From positions 25,393,462-25,457,461 of the forward strand of contig OX031062.1 in NCBI GenBank assembly GCA_943736015.1: DNA of 64,000 nucleotides, written 5' to 3'. The notes beneath the pieces were generated by a model. That model had not been told where the DNA came from and searched no databases. It worked only from the letters and a program-made list of their open reading frames with translations. A program made the position numbers and the translations under genes. This document shows positions 27,511 through 39,315 of the stretch, piece by piece. This stretch comes from Tridacna crocea. Taxonomy: Eukaryota; Mollusca; Bivalvia; Cardiida; Cardiidae. Numbering within the stretch: the stretch's first letter is position 1; every line of letters starts with the position of its first letter.

Positions 27511-27790
27511 GAGTTAACTCATTACCAAACGACAATATTTTATTTTTGTCAAAATCAAAAGCATTTGCAGATGACAAAATAAAGGTGACTAAAAATTTGA
27601 AATTTGTTTTGTAAAGAGTACAAAAAATTGTGAGAAAAGGAGAAAATGCTGGTGAAAAAAAAAGTCAACAGGAATTTGGTCGAGATAAAGAATTAACTCA
27701 TTACCAAACGACAATATATTAGGCTTGTCAAAATCAAAAGCATTTGCAGGCGACAAGATAAAAGTGACTAAAAATTTTGATTTGAAAGGC
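27490..27790 (+). repeat. Local direct duplication of a SINE/MITE junction
   Basis: GGAATTTGGTCGAGATGAAG then TTAACTCATTACCAAACGAC occurs at about 27491-27531 and again, slightly changed, at about 27670-27710. So a block of about 178 bp containing the junction was duplicated in tandem, before the large inverted duplication (both arms have it). Confidence 0.7.
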
Positions 27791-28564
27791 ATATTGCAAA
27801 TCATTGTATGGAAGATTTGCAAAATGCCTTTTTTAAGTGTCAACTCTTCCTGGTTGAAGAATTATCTCCCCTTTAACTTGACACTCTTTTCTGTCAAAGG
27901 GCTGGTAGGGGTATTAATGACGTTTGGCATAAATGTTCACGCGCATCCATACTGCGCATGTGTATTTCTCACAAATAGTAAAACTATCAGCGCTACTGCA
28001 TATTTTTCACTCAAATGGCAACAGTAACAGCGGACCGACAGTGCACTTAAAATTACAAGTAGAACATTCTACGGATGGTACTAGTACGGTTGCACCAGCC
28101 ATGGTATTCTATGGTCGAAATAAAATGGGGAGGTTTTCATCAAAACGAACGCTTATTTGTCGTGGAAAAAGGAAATTGTCAGCCATCCAACAGGGAAAGC
28201 GATATAGTTTCTGACGTTTTCCTGACAATGGCAGGCCAGTTGTCATGCTATCCTTTCAGGAATAAAGTGATAGCATCTAAACTGGCCTGGATGGTATGAC
28301 TGGTAAAGAACTAGCTGGGAAAAAAGTCCAGTTACACAATGAAACAGGCAGAAAATTGAAGCTGTTGAAGTATACCTATTTCTTGAAGTATAGCCATTTC
28401 CTTTTGAAAAATACTGTGTGAAAAGGAGAAATTTCTTCTACTGAATAAAATTTTTCCTTTTTCCATCTTGTCTGCCAAACTTTTATCTCATTTTTTCCAC
28501 AGACATTTCTTTTTTGTTTTGTATTTTTATGAGCCGTAGGGCCATAATCATGTATGCAAATTTA

Positions 28565-28800
28565 TAAAAAAAAGAACTACATGTAGACAATGAAGGGTTT
28601 TATACGAATTTGAGGTATATACATGTACATTGTAAAGTGCGAAGTTTCAATACAGTTGAAGGAAATCTGTAGGAGTTTGGGACACAAAATTAGTGGTATT
28701 TTGTACACAGACAGACAGACACACAGACAAACAGGATGATTCCAGTATACCACAGAAAACATTCGTTTTGTGGGGGGGGGGGGGGGGGGGTTTAAACAAT
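28565..28800 (-). repeat. Simple-sequence-bearing repeat
   Basis: ACAGACAGACAGACACACAG (28707-28726) and a long poly-G run (about 28773-28790). In the other arm the corresponding tract is poly-C followed by a CA repeat (47982-48004), so the tract has changed since duplication. Confidence 0.6.
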
Positions 28801-29283
28801 TTCTCATTGTTTTGGTAATTTATATAGAAGTAGTTTGTAGTTACCAGCATTTTCTCCTTTCCCCAAGATGTTTTCAAAAGGCTTTCTGTAAATTACAGAT
28901 TTGGTAAAATGGACGTACTGTATGCAGATACATTTTTATCTTGAACGTGTGAAGGATATATGTTTTCTTAACCTTTTTTTTAAGTGGTCTAGTCTTGGCA
29001 TTTGTTATATTTTGTAGGATTTTCATTAATTATGATTTTTTCGATCAATAAAAATGCGAAGTCAAACACAGTTAAAGACAGGTGAAGGTGTGATAAATAT
29101 TATACTGCATATTAATCTCTTTATAAAAGGCTGAGTAGAATACAGAAAATTGTACAGATATACCCATACTCGGAGTAATTACCTTTGAATAAAGTTATTT
29201 AAAAACATGTTTGGTCATATAATGATATGACATCTTTAAAAGAAATTAAAGTAACCTGATAATAAAAAGTCGAATTTAAAAAG

Positions 29284-29412
29284 TGCTCCAAAAAATGAGG
29301 TGTCGATATGACCAAAGTTTGCAAACTTTTTTTTCACCGGGGATCGAAATGACCAAAATGTGTCGAAATGACTGGGTGTCGAAATGACTGGGTGTTCAAA
29401 TGACTGCCATTC
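29284..29412. repeat. Short tandem GTCGAAATGAC motif cluster
   Basis: TGTCGATATGACC, GATCGAAATGACC, TGTCGAAATGACTGGG (twice) and TTCAAATGACTGCC follow one another at 16-30 bp spacing. The reverse copy is at about 46745-46870. Confidence 0.6.
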
Positions 29413-29929
29413 GATAGAAACAAGTTTTTACAACTGTATTAATACTAAACTCTCTCAAGTCACTTAAAGTGTTGTATTGAATATATTTCAAATTTTTCTC
29501 ACAATTCAAACTTTCATCCGAATATATCTACAATCCGTATACTGAACAAATGAATCTCGTTCATGTTTACTGTTTTATTGTCTTTGATATGGTTCATATG
29601 CAAAGATATACAAGTGTTTACTTTAAAAAAAAAAAAAGAAACATGCGACTTACAACCATTGGCATCCGTAGAATCGTAAAGAAATCATGGAAATATATAG
29701 TGCCATATCTTTACCAAGCTTATTTCCGGTTTGTTCCTTTCGCATCAATTTTTGTTTGTAACACCAATTTAGGTTGCTTTTTCTCCTGAATATGTTTAAT
29801 TTGTTGCTACTATCGCTTATTTTCGTCCATTTTATCTGCACTTTGGTTTGATTTTTGTTCCGGGCTGATACTCTTTCAAAATATAAGAGTCTTGCAAGAG
29901 AATGATGAACGACTAATGGTCAAAGGGAA

Positions 29930-30262
29930 ACAACTCGTACAAAATTTTGTAATTAGTAATGCTACAGTTACCTCCCTTATTGGAGAGGAAAGGGCTTATT
30001 TCTAACTGCTTCACGTCGTGAGTTCGTGCATACCATTGGATGGTACGCCTACAAAACAAAGACTCCGCCCAAAACCTCGCTTTAGCTACTTCCGGAGGTG
30101 CTAAATTACTGCGGCTACAGTATGTGCATTGTATGTGCAGAAGGCGGGACATGGAACCTCCTCTTCCTGTCTCTGGTCCTTATATGCCTGTGCACCTTAC
30201 AAAAATGCTATCCAAGAGCAAGTATAAAACCGAGGACGAATAAACACGGTAACGTCTATATA
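29930..30262 (+). other. GC-richer duplicated block with TATA-like site
   Basis: Compared with its AT-rich surroundings this part is richer in CG dinucleotides and carries AGTATAAAACCGAGGACG (30222-30239). It could be a promoter relic. No gene is recognised downstream. Confidence 0.3.
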
Positions 30263-31104
30263 GAGACGACCCGTTTGACAAACGATAATTTTTCATCTAG
30301 GTGTAATGAATTTCAATCAGTTCATATGGTCAAATTGTTAATTTTAACCGTTCTAAAAACGACATGCCACCAGACAGAAAAAAGAAAAATTGGTCAAACT
30401 TATTATTTTTCTTAACAGGCGGCAGGTAGTCTCCCGTTTATTTCATGTTAATTATAACCGCTAATATTTGAATTTGGAATTCAATGTAAGATCGCGCTAC
30501 AATAAAAATGCAACATTTGGTTACAGATATCATTGAGGTAATAGATGTTCAGTAAATGAAATTAATGAGTTAATGATAACCGCTACGATAACTTAATGCA
30601 AACTTTTACAAACAAAAAGTTATATGTTTTCATTCAATAACGATACCGACATATATCGCTAAATATAGAAGGTCATTTTATAGCTCAACTTCAAAACATA
30701 AATTGGCTTATGTAGGAAGATGATGTTTAGTTAAAATAAATTCCAATGAATATCAAACCGTTCCCGTTACAAACCCATAGAGCGCCAAATAAACAAGAGA
30801 TAACTTCAGTCTAAAAATGCTTTCCGAACAATTAAGGTACGTTTTAAAATTGCATAAAATTGTCCAGAAAGTCTGAGGAAAGTGGACGCTGTAGATCAAA
30901 GATCAGATTGAACGTTCTTTGTAATCTGATCATTATCTACACAGACCACGAAGGCAACTTTCATTATATGTGGCACTTTGAAGTTTTCGTTTTTACGCGC
31001 CTTAGACATCGAACCTCTGTCGACGATTTGAACAAACAGTTTACCGGAACTAGAGCGCTCTAGATCTATCTTACAAGTAAAGATTTTAACTCTATCCAAA
31101 TAGG

Positions 31105-31345
31105 CTTAACCCTTTCGGCGCCTTAGGCGAAAGCAGAGATTTTTTGCGGACGGCATAGATCAAGATCCGACTGTATAGAACGTGCACAGAACGTGCAGTA
31201 GATTGTATTTGTAGCCGTCCCCTGGAATTTAAGTTTATTTATTTTGCACTGAAAGGTTTACGAAACAAGTAAACTGTGTAAACTCAGAATCAGATCGTAC
31301 AGTCTGTGAAGCGTCATTTTAAACTATGCCGTCCGCAAACTTCAT
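31105..31345. mobile_element. Family 2 TTAA hairpin relative (left arm, hairpin damaged)
   Basis: Starts TTAACCCTTTCGGCGCC; GCGGACGGCATAGATCAAGA is the left hairpin arm, and TATGCCGTCCGC recurs at 31326-31337. The right-arm duplicate (about 44690-44993) has a fuller palindrome; about 75 bp are missing here near 31202. Confidence 0.65.
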
Positions 31346-32451
31346 ACCTTTGCAAATGGCGATTTTCAAAGATTCAAACCTTTCTCGGTGATTCCATTCG
31401 AATTTCAAGTAGAAAAAGCAGGAAATAATCTTATTTAAAACTTAGATTCTAGTGTTTTGTATTAAAATCAATATCAATGACACTCTTTTGTTAAAATTAA
31501 TTGAACTCTTCATCAAAAACAGATTAAAAACGTTACATGCACATCACCTTTTTCCCTACAGTGTTTAGTACTTTGATCCGTCAAGCGTCTAGGAGAAATG
31601 ATGAAGGGCGGATCATTATAAGGGAGGCTACTCTTGCTTTACTCTACTCCTAGACAGTACGAGTTTTCTCCCCTAGACCATAATCTTTTTTAAAAAATCC
31701 CGGCTGCGATAGTTTTACAGCACGAGTCTATGGGCATCATTTATTGGGTTGATTGATAAAAGATATAATTCGATATTGTAATTAAACTGCATTTAATTGA
31801 GAAAAACGGCTATTTATCTATTTTTTTGTCATCTATGAAACAAGGAAAATCATATTTGCACATAATTATGTAGACTACACCATAGCTTATTTAAATCAAT
31901 GAAAAATTTTGTCAAACAGTATGCTTGTATAGGACTCTTTCTTATACATTTTAATCAAATAATTCTCATGGAATTTAACCCTTTACAAGACAGTCCCGAT
32001 ACTTAGGGACACTGTTTAGGCTTTTGGAAAACATAATGAGAATCTTGAGGAAAATTGCTGGTTACATGCTATTTTCCTTTTGTCACAATAATTTCATACC
32101 CTTTGCAAAGTCTCTTTTGAGAAACTTTTGATCAAATTCTATCTGTAAATGTTATTAATACTGAATAGTACAGAACTTTTATAGTCTGGTAGATTTGTTC
32201 GTTTAAAATTCAACTCTTATCCTACTAAGTGACTGAGATGAAACTTTCAAAACTGATAGTAAAAACCAAAATTTGGCTATTTCAAAGGTATTTTTTCAGG
32301 ATAAATATCCCCTATTGGACAGTGTAGATCAAAGATCAGACTATATGTTCTGTGCAATCTGATCTTGATCAACACTGTCTGCAAAAGGTCCTTGAATTGC
32401 ACTGAGCAGCCTAAGAATTGATATAATAAAATACTTTCAATGATATCAAAT

Positions 32452-32700
32452 ATCATGCCACTTCACCTATCCATGCTTTCCTAGCATTTCTTTTCCAGTA
32501 TTTCTCACTATGTTCTTCCCAAGCCATTGGCTGCTTTCCCACATAACCATCTAGGGCATTATACACAGGTTATTCAGAAGCAAGATAGGAATGTATCCTG
32601 TTGCAATGACCATCATAAATTCTCTGAAAGAAATTGGCAAGCCGGAGATTTGTACCAGCAACATGCTCCCTCAAATGTTGTTACCAGCTGAGCTACAGAG
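32452..32700 (-). mobile_element. SINE-2 with tRNA-like head (left arm)
   Basis: On the minus strand the head reads CTCTGTAGCTCAGCTGGTAA (32700-32681; box A) and CTGGTACAAATCTCC (box B like), followed by the SINE-2 body ending at about 32452. The duplicate is at 43362-43605. Confidence 0.8.
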
Positions 32701-32890
32701 CATTTTCATCTTTTCCCACAATGTTTTCAAAAGCTGTTGATTTCTCAGAAGAATTCTCCTTTTCTGGTCACAAGAGTTTTCTTCTTTTCCAACAATGTTT
32801 TCAAAAGCAGTCTCTTTATCTGACAGACTTCTCTTCTGGTCAGCAGCATTTTCTTCTTTTCCCACAATGTTTCCAAAAACCTTCAATGTT

Positions 32891-33125
32891 TTAACTCTGT
32901 GTTTTACGAGACGACAAAGTTTTGACCTCGTCCAACTTGAAAGTATTTGCAGACAAGAATTTAAATGTGACTCAAATAATGAAATTTGATCCTGATAGGG
33001 TAGAAAAAGCTGTGGGAAAAAGAGAAAAATGCTGGTTCCCAGGATTTTCTCCTTTTCCTGCAGTGTTTTACAAAGGCTTCTTCCTCAAGGGTGTTTAAAG
33101 TCGTCATTGAGTTGTAAAGGGTTAA
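32891..33125 (+). mobile_element. TTAA-hairpin MITE (left arm)
   Basis: TTAACTCTGTGTTTTACGAG to GTTGTAAAGGGTTAA. Hairpin AAAAAGAGAAAAATGCTGG / CCCAGGATTTTCTCC. Just before it (32700-32885) a run of partial hairpin arms (TTTTCTTCTTTTCC-AACAATG three times) is seen. Confidence 0.75.
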
Positions 33126-33393
33126 AAAGCCTTTTTTTTCTTCAAAAGCATCCTGTCTAGCTACCAACATTTTTTTTCCCTACAATGTTTTAGAAAGCCT
33201 ACAGTGTTTTCAAAAGACTTCTCTTCTTGGGGTTGTTGAAACTCAGGATTGTGTGGAATGGGGTAAAAAGAATGACAATATAAAAAGATTGAAATTCATA
33301 AAACAAACCTTATTTATTTAATAATTCAGTTCTGTACATATATTTATACATGTATTTTACAAAAATATTCAGTTCTCTGTGTGTAATTACTGA

Positions 33394-33565
33394 ACTCTTT
33401 ACCTACAACAAAATTTTAGACTGGTCCAAATTGAAAGCACTTGCAGACCACAATATAAGTGTAACTAGAAATTTGAAATTTGTTTCCAGCAGGGTAGAAA
33501 ACATCGTGGGAAAAGGCTTCTATCTCAGGGTCGTAAAAACCAGGGATTGTACGGTAAAGGGTTAA
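33394..33565 (+). mobile_element. TTAA-hairpin MITE lacking most of its hairpin
   Basis: Both ends are present (CTCTTTACCTACAACAAAAT and GGTAAAGGGTTAA), but the sequence passes from GTGGGAAAAGG directly to CTTCTATCTCAGGG, so most of the palindrome is gone. The duplicate at 42492-42666 has the same deletion, so it predates the duplication. Confidence 0.8.
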
Positions 33566-33639
33566 GAATTATCATTAAAACAAAGTGAAGTCACTAAATT
33601 CATATTCCTGTTTAAACCTTTATAACACAATCAATTTTT

Positions 33640-34375
33640 TTTGAGGTATTGAAACACTGGAAACAAAATTATTATTTTGCCAAGTAATTTTCAAAAGGTC
33701 ACCTGTAAAAGTCCTTATAAAATCTGACCAGCAGTTTCAGAAAAGAAGAATTTTTAGGAGTTTCTTTATTTCTGTACAGTGCAAGTAGCCCCCATTCACC
33801 AGAGCCATGTTTCTTGACCTATCAAAAGTTTGCAAACAATTTTTGAAAAGGGTCATTCAAGGAACATTTCCTAGAAATTGTTTTAAAATATGACCAGCCG
33901 TTTCAGAGTAGAAGAATTTTCAAGAATTTGTTCATGTCCGTATAGCGCAAGTAGCCCCCCTTTCACCAGAGCCATGTTTCTAGATGAATCAAAATTTCGT
34001 GAAAATTTTCTGAAAAGGATCACCAAAGAAACATTGCTGTGAAATTGTTTTATAATCTGACCACAGGTTTCAGAGAAGAAGAATTTCCAAGAATTTCTTC
34101 ATTTCATTTCATATAGTGCAAGTAGCCCCCATTCACCAGAGTCATTTCACAATTTTTGAAAAGGGTCACCCAAGGAACATCTCTGTGAAATTATTTCAAA
34201 ACCTGACCAGTGGTTTCAGAGAAGAATAATTTTTAAGAATTTCTTCATTTCCCTATAGTGCAAGTAGCCCGCATTCACCAGAGCCATGTTTCTTGAGTCA
34301 ATATATTATTTCAAAATCTGACCAGTAGTCTCAGAGAAGAAGAATTTCCAAGAATTTCTCCATTTCCCTAATTTT
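33640..34375 (+). mobile_element. Helentron-like family 1, tandem units
   Basis: Units with AGTAGCCCCCATTCACCAGA recur near 33784, 33950, 34120 and 34263 (about 145-170 bp apart). No terminal hairpin is seen at the right end. Same family as 1-684. Confidence 0.75.
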
Positions 34376-35635
34376 AAATGTTCTGCACTACGCTCTTTAT
34401 TTATTGAACAACAAACATCTTTGACTGAATACATTGTCGTTTAGTAATGAGTTAAATATAAACATTGAAAATCTGTTATGGCTCAAAATAAAGTAAGATA
34501 ATGAAAAGTAACCTGGCAAGCAATTATCTTTTTTTTCATCACCATTGTTTAAATTTGTTTTGTTGATTCAGTATCTATTGCGTTATTGGGTGATGCTCAG
34601 TGCTCGTAAATAATGGTTTCATAAATGTTCAAGAAAATATGGCGGCAGGGGCCTGCCAATAGACCTTTTCACGCTAATTCTTGCACATGCGCGCAAGGAC
34701 TTCCGGACGGCAACCGATTATTTCCGCATTGTTTGTTTACATTGGTTACTATCGAAAATGTCAATGCGGGAAAGTTTAAAAAAAGATTGAATAAACAATC
34801 CGTGGTAATTTTAGCTAGAGAACACGGAATAGAAGTCAGGCAGAAAAAGAAAGATGACTTTACAAGTCAGATTTTAACGTCGTAGACTCCAGAATCTGTT
34901 CTCACCCCTGTTGTATACCAAGAGTCCGTGCTGCAGGCAATCATACCTCGGAGTGACCAAAACCTACCACCGTTCAACAAAGTAACCTATTCTGAGACTT
35001 GTCATGTACTGAAAATCACTTTTAATGACATTTGTAATTTCATGATATTGCGTCCTACGGTGTCTGATGGTCACGTCAACAACTTAAAAGGGCTAGATAG
35101 AGCCGTTAAGTACTTCAAAGCGCTCCGGCGATGTTAAGGATATTAGCTGTGCAAAGGTATGACTTGGACATTTTGTTATTTTCGTTTGTCTGAAATTTAA
35201 AGATAAAAGACAGAGAAAACTTTGCAGTAGCTGAGTAGACTGCATGCAAATCAAATTCTAGTTATCCAGTTATGATTAAAAATGAAATAAAACGTCAGGG
35301 TAACCAGATCTACCCTTCAAATGAGTATAATAGTTTCTCATAGATCTCAATAATTTGTGTGCATGTATGTCAGTGGCGTAGCTGAAGCCTAAATCACCGT
35401 ATGCACATTTGAAGGGGTTAGGGAGTGTTCCCCAGACACGGGTTAAGGGGGGTGGGGGTGGTGTGAGGTGGGCAGTCCCTCTGAGGGAGACCTGGGGGAA
35501 CGAAAATAAGGCAATATAGAGTTGATAAAAAAGGCTGTCCATGACAATTTTTACACTCACACACACAAAGAAAAAATTGAGCAAGCAGATATCTGAGTAT
35601 GTGTCAGTAACACAACTGATAAACTTGTACTCTCA

Positions 35636-35864
35636 CAGAATGTCTATACACAGAACAACATGGATCCTTTATGATGTCCTCCCCCGGGACACCAACCTAG
35701 GCATCCTTGCAGGTCTGAATGTGGGGCCCTGTTTCGGGTTTCTTGGAGGGGGAGCGTTGGATTTACCCAAAGCCTTGGTCCACAACCACTTGCTGTGCAG
35801 CCGTTTTTGTGAATCCCTTGTTTACAAAGATCCAGAATATGTTATTCAGCAAAGAAAATGGTAA
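35636..35864 (+). pseudogene. Open stretch of unknown origin
   Basis: An open frame of 107 codons includes YDVLPRDTNLGILAGLNVGP and ALDLPKALVHNHLLCSRFCE. It lies between the SAP-like and YqaJ-like blocks and might belong to the same relic, but I do not recognise it. Confidence 0.3.
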
Positions 35865-35880
35865 AATAACAATACTGATA

Positions 35881-36270
35881 CATTTTGCAATCAAAGCAAA
35901 TCAGTTTAACCATCATTCTGGTATGGAGTGACCGTATGATTTGAGAAGTAAAAACAAATATAATTATGTATGTGAATGTTAATTCTTCACCACCTGCAAC
36001 ATATCAGCCAGAGAATATTTTTCAAATAGGCTAAACAGTCTGAACAGTCTTTAGATTCTTATTAGATAAATTTGGAAGCATTGTGACTAATAATATATCT
36101 CTTATATCAAACAATACCTCCTTTTATTCTTCTACAAAAAACAGTACAATGTCATTGACAGGAAATGAATAATTCAAATAAATTTAGTACAAAAATGATG
36201 AAAATTTTTATTATCTGAACTTACAAATAAGTTTCTTTGTAAGCACAGGGTGCATTTAAGTTTTTTTTTT
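35881..36270. other. AT-rich stretch, nothing recognised
   Basis: Looks like intron sequence of the relic gene, ending in a T-rich tract (36258-36271) before an AG acceptor. Confidence 0.4.
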
Positions 36271-36489
36271 TAAATTGTACTTATAGTGCCCCCACTGACT
36301 ATTGACCCGGAACTGGTGCAATACATAGAAAACTGCACTAAAAGCCAGAGACTGTCAGAAATGTGGAAAAAGCTGCACATAGGTCATCTGACAAGTTCTA
36401 TATTTGGTGCTGTACTAAGCTCAGGGGATAATCCAAGCATTCCAAGGTCTCTTGTGCAGCAAATTCAGAAAGATCCAGTCTAAATAAGT

Positions 36490-37600
36490 TTGATTTAATT
36501 ATTATTCATGTAACAACTGTTGAATTTTGATAGGTCTGCAGCAGACACACACTTAAAGTATTTAGAAGAAAATCCTAAAACCTGCTTTATCACAGCAAAC
36601 TTTTCTGAAAGTGTAAGAAACTTTGTGACAAAAGTGGAAATTGCTCATCACAAATAATTTCTGCTGTTGCAACAATGTTTTCAAAAGTTTCCAGCTACAT
36701 AGTCATGACAAGGTATAACCCATTCTGTCATAAAATCAAGGTTTGATGGGTGTTAAATTTAAAAATTTTGAAAACATAGGGGGAAAAGGAGAAAATTCTC
36801 ACAATGAGCAAAATCTCATTTTGTCATAATGGTTTCTTCTGTATCAGAGACTCAATGCATTATTTTCTGAAGCTGATATTTTTTTTTGTCTTCAAAATGG
36901 AAGACTAACAGAATTGCATATCAGGGAAAGGGTTAAAAATCAAAGTACAAATATAAATATATTTAGATACCGTTGCCAATGATTAGTTTCTCAATATTTG
37001 TAATTTGCAGACCTGATGTATTGGTATTTTCTTAAGACATCACAATCTTGAATAAATCTACAGCAGATTACATAGCAAACATGCAGACCTGTGCAAATAC
37101 AAGAATTTTTCATTATTTATATATAACTTCTTGACACGCAAACATTTTCTATAATGGAAATAGTGCTCATTTTGAGCCAAATATCGTTTGTTTGCAATAA
37201 CATTTCAACAGCTGTCTTTCATAAATCATCATTAAAACACAATAAGGTATTGAAGAGTATTCCTTCCCAATCAACAAATCTAAAGCAATAGGCCTAAATG
37301 ATCAAAACATATTTGGAAAAATGTTAAAAGTCCTCATAAATATCAATACAGTGGATTCCACTGAATTGCAATTATGATAATAGCAGTCCACTGCTTAATT
37401 GCAACTGACTTAATGCACAAACATTAGATATATAAAACAAAATGTTCTCTCTAGTTACAATTTTCTGTTATTATACCGTAATTAACAAAAACAAATGTTA
37501 GCAATATGGTGTTGTAATTGACAGAAATCCACTGTATTACTTCAAATAAAGTTGGAAAAGTTTGTGGCAAAGAAATATACATGTACTGGTCATAACCAGA
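36490..37600. other. AT-rich stretch with decayed MITE pieces
   Basis: Two worn hairpin pieces (about 36570-36720 and 36720-36930, with GGGGGAAAAGGAGAAAATTC near 36779) are all I see. Confidence 0.45.
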
Positions 37601-37619
37601 ATTGTCCACAATGCTTTTT

Positions 37620-38336
37620 AGCTCACTTGAGCACAAAGTGCTCAAGTTAAGCTATTGTGATTAGGCTGTGTCGGGCATCCGTCGTGTGTCAACGATTACT
37701 TGTTTGCACTCTAGAGGCTACATGATATCTTGGACAAGTTCAATATTGGGTCAAAAATTAGGTTATTAGGAAAAATTTTAGAAAAACCCTGTATGTAATC
37801 TAGAGGCTATACATTTTTGGCTCAAATGTCTTCCAACTTGATCAGAACATTTGTCTCCATGAATATCTTGGACAAATTCAATATTGGGTCACATGGGGTC
37901 AAAAACTAGGTCACTAGGTCAAACCCTACAAAAACCATGTGTGCACTCTAGAGGCTACATTTTGGCTCAGATGTCTTCAAAGTTGGTCAGAATGTTTGTC
38001 TTAATGATATCTCGTACAAGTTTGATATTGGGTCAACTAGAGTCATCAACTAGGTCTCAAGGTCAAATCTTAGAAAATCTTTTATGCACACTAGAGGCTA
38101 CATTTGTGGCTAAAATGTATTGAAATTTGATCAAAATGTTTGTCACCATGATATCTTGGACAAGTTTGATATTGGGCCACAATGGGTAAAAAACTAGGTC
38201 ACTAAGTCAAATCTTAGAAAACCCTCGTGTGCACTCTAGGGGATACATTTATACCGGGTCACATGGGGACAAAAACTATGTCACTGGATCTTTTGAAAAT
38301 TCAGGTGAGAGCTATAGGGCCAATGGCCCTCTTCTT
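37620..38336 (-). mobile_element. Helentron-like family 2 element, reverse copy inside the YqaJ relic
   Basis: At the left the 3' hairpin reads AGCTCACTTGAGCAC / GTGCTCAAGTTAAGCT (37619-37653). Units with CTCTAGAGGCTACAT recur at about 145-bp spacing (37710, 37799, 37940, 38089, 38233). The 5' palindrome AGGGCCAATGGCCCT is at 38317-38331. It separates the two YqaJ blocks. Confidence 0.8.
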
Positions 38337-38884
38337 TTAAAGTCCATATGCTATAGACACATTATGACTTATGCTGTGCAGTGGGGTGTGGAAAATGAAA
38401 GTAAAGCAAGGTCAGAGTATATTGATTTGAAACAAATCTTCTGGGAAAATTTCAAAGTAGAAGAAACAGGTTTGACATTATATGAAACTCATTCTTTCAT
38501 AGAAGCATTCAGTTATGGTAGAGTAGCTGAAGATGGCTCTGTTGGTATGCTTGAAATAAAGTGTCCATATCCTGTACAAGGGAAATTAATTAACAGGATG
38601 TAAGTTTTGGATATTGTTGCAATGAACAATACAGAATTCTGTCTTGCATCCAGCACAGAGGGTATAAGGCTGAAAAAGACCCATAAGTACTATGCTCAGG
38701 CACAGGGTGAGTGGCAGTCACGTGTTTACCATGGTGTGACTTTGTTATCTGGACAGCAGACCCTCAGAACAATATGTTTATTGACAGGGTTTACTTTGAC
38801 ACTGAATTTGTGAATTATATGTTACCAAAACTGGTAGAGTTCTACGTTAAACGTATTTTTCCTGCACTTGATTGTAATGTCAAA

Positions 38885-39085
38885 CAATGAATATACCAAT
38901 TTCATAACTACGAAAGTATGTAACATGATGTATATGTATGATGAGCCGTCAGTTAGATTTTGTCTTGAAACAACATCACTTCTGCTTTTGAAATGAACAC
39001 ACTTTTCTATCATACAATCAAATCTTGGTACTTTAAACTTGCTTACTTTGTAGCCGAGTTTACATTGTAGAAAAGTCAAATTCCC
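38885..39085. other. Spacer sequence, nothing recognised
   Basis: Short non-repetitive stretch between the YqaJ relic and the next MITE. Confidence 0.4.
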
Positions 39086-39086
39086 T

Positions 39087-39315
39087 CAACTCATTACCAA
39101 ACGACACAATTTTAGAATGGTCCAAATCGAAGGAATTTGCAGACAACAAAATAAAAGTGACTGAAAAATGGAAATTTGTTCTGTGAAAGGTAGGAAACAT
39201 TGTTGGAAAAGGGAAAAAATGATGGTTACAAGTATTTTCACCTTTTCCCACAATGTTTTCTAAACGCTTGTTTCTTAGGGGTGTCAAAAGTAGGAATTGT
39301 GTGGTAATGGGTTAA
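39087..39315 (+). mobile_element. TTAA-hairpin MITE, first of an abutting opposite pair
   Basis: CAACTCATTACCAAACGACA to GTGGTAATGGGTTAA; it shares TTAA 39312-39315 with the next, oppositely oriented copy. Confidence 0.8.

Larger units (their letters stand above)
24360..33632 (+). repeat. Left arm of a large inverted duplication
   Basis: Matches 42421-51965 in reverse complement over about 9.3 kb with high identity (many stretches of over 100 bp differ by only a few bases). Positions p in this arm map to about 76055-p near the inner end and about 76760-p from 27 kb outward; the shift comes from a 604-bp segment present only in the right arm. A segment at about 24945-25390 is present only here. 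Contents: MITEs, two SINEs, a Helentron-like tail and unassigned sequence with no recognisable gene. Confidence 0.93.
34700..38880 (+). pseudogene. Broken SAP / YqaJ-exonuclease type gene, likely transposon-borne
   Basis: Three blocks in order resemble the large SWIM/YqaJ proteins found in many copies in mollusc genomes. Around 34745-34882 lies a SAP-like DNA-binding helix pair (KFKKRLNKQSVVILAREHG). Around 34940-35150 lies a block with FNDICNFMILRPTVSDG and NNLKGLDRAVKYFKA. Around 36283-36480 (acceptor TTATAG at 36278-36283) lies the YqaJ N-terminal part (MWKKLHIGHLTSSIFGAVL), continued at 38340-38880 with WGVENESKARSEYI and GMLEIKCPYPVQGKL, the core of the lambda-exonuclease fold. Several interruptions and a Helentron-like insertion (37620-38336) show it is dead. 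It would have encoded a DNA end-processing nuclease. The assignment rests on remembered family motifs. Confidence 0.65.

Noticed and set aside
28577-28877. Proline-rich open frames on the minus strand
   Set aside because: They arise from a poly-G tract and an ACAG microsatellite.
35276-35584. 102-codon minus-strand open frame
   Set aside because: It includes a G-rich low-complexity run and no recognisable domain.
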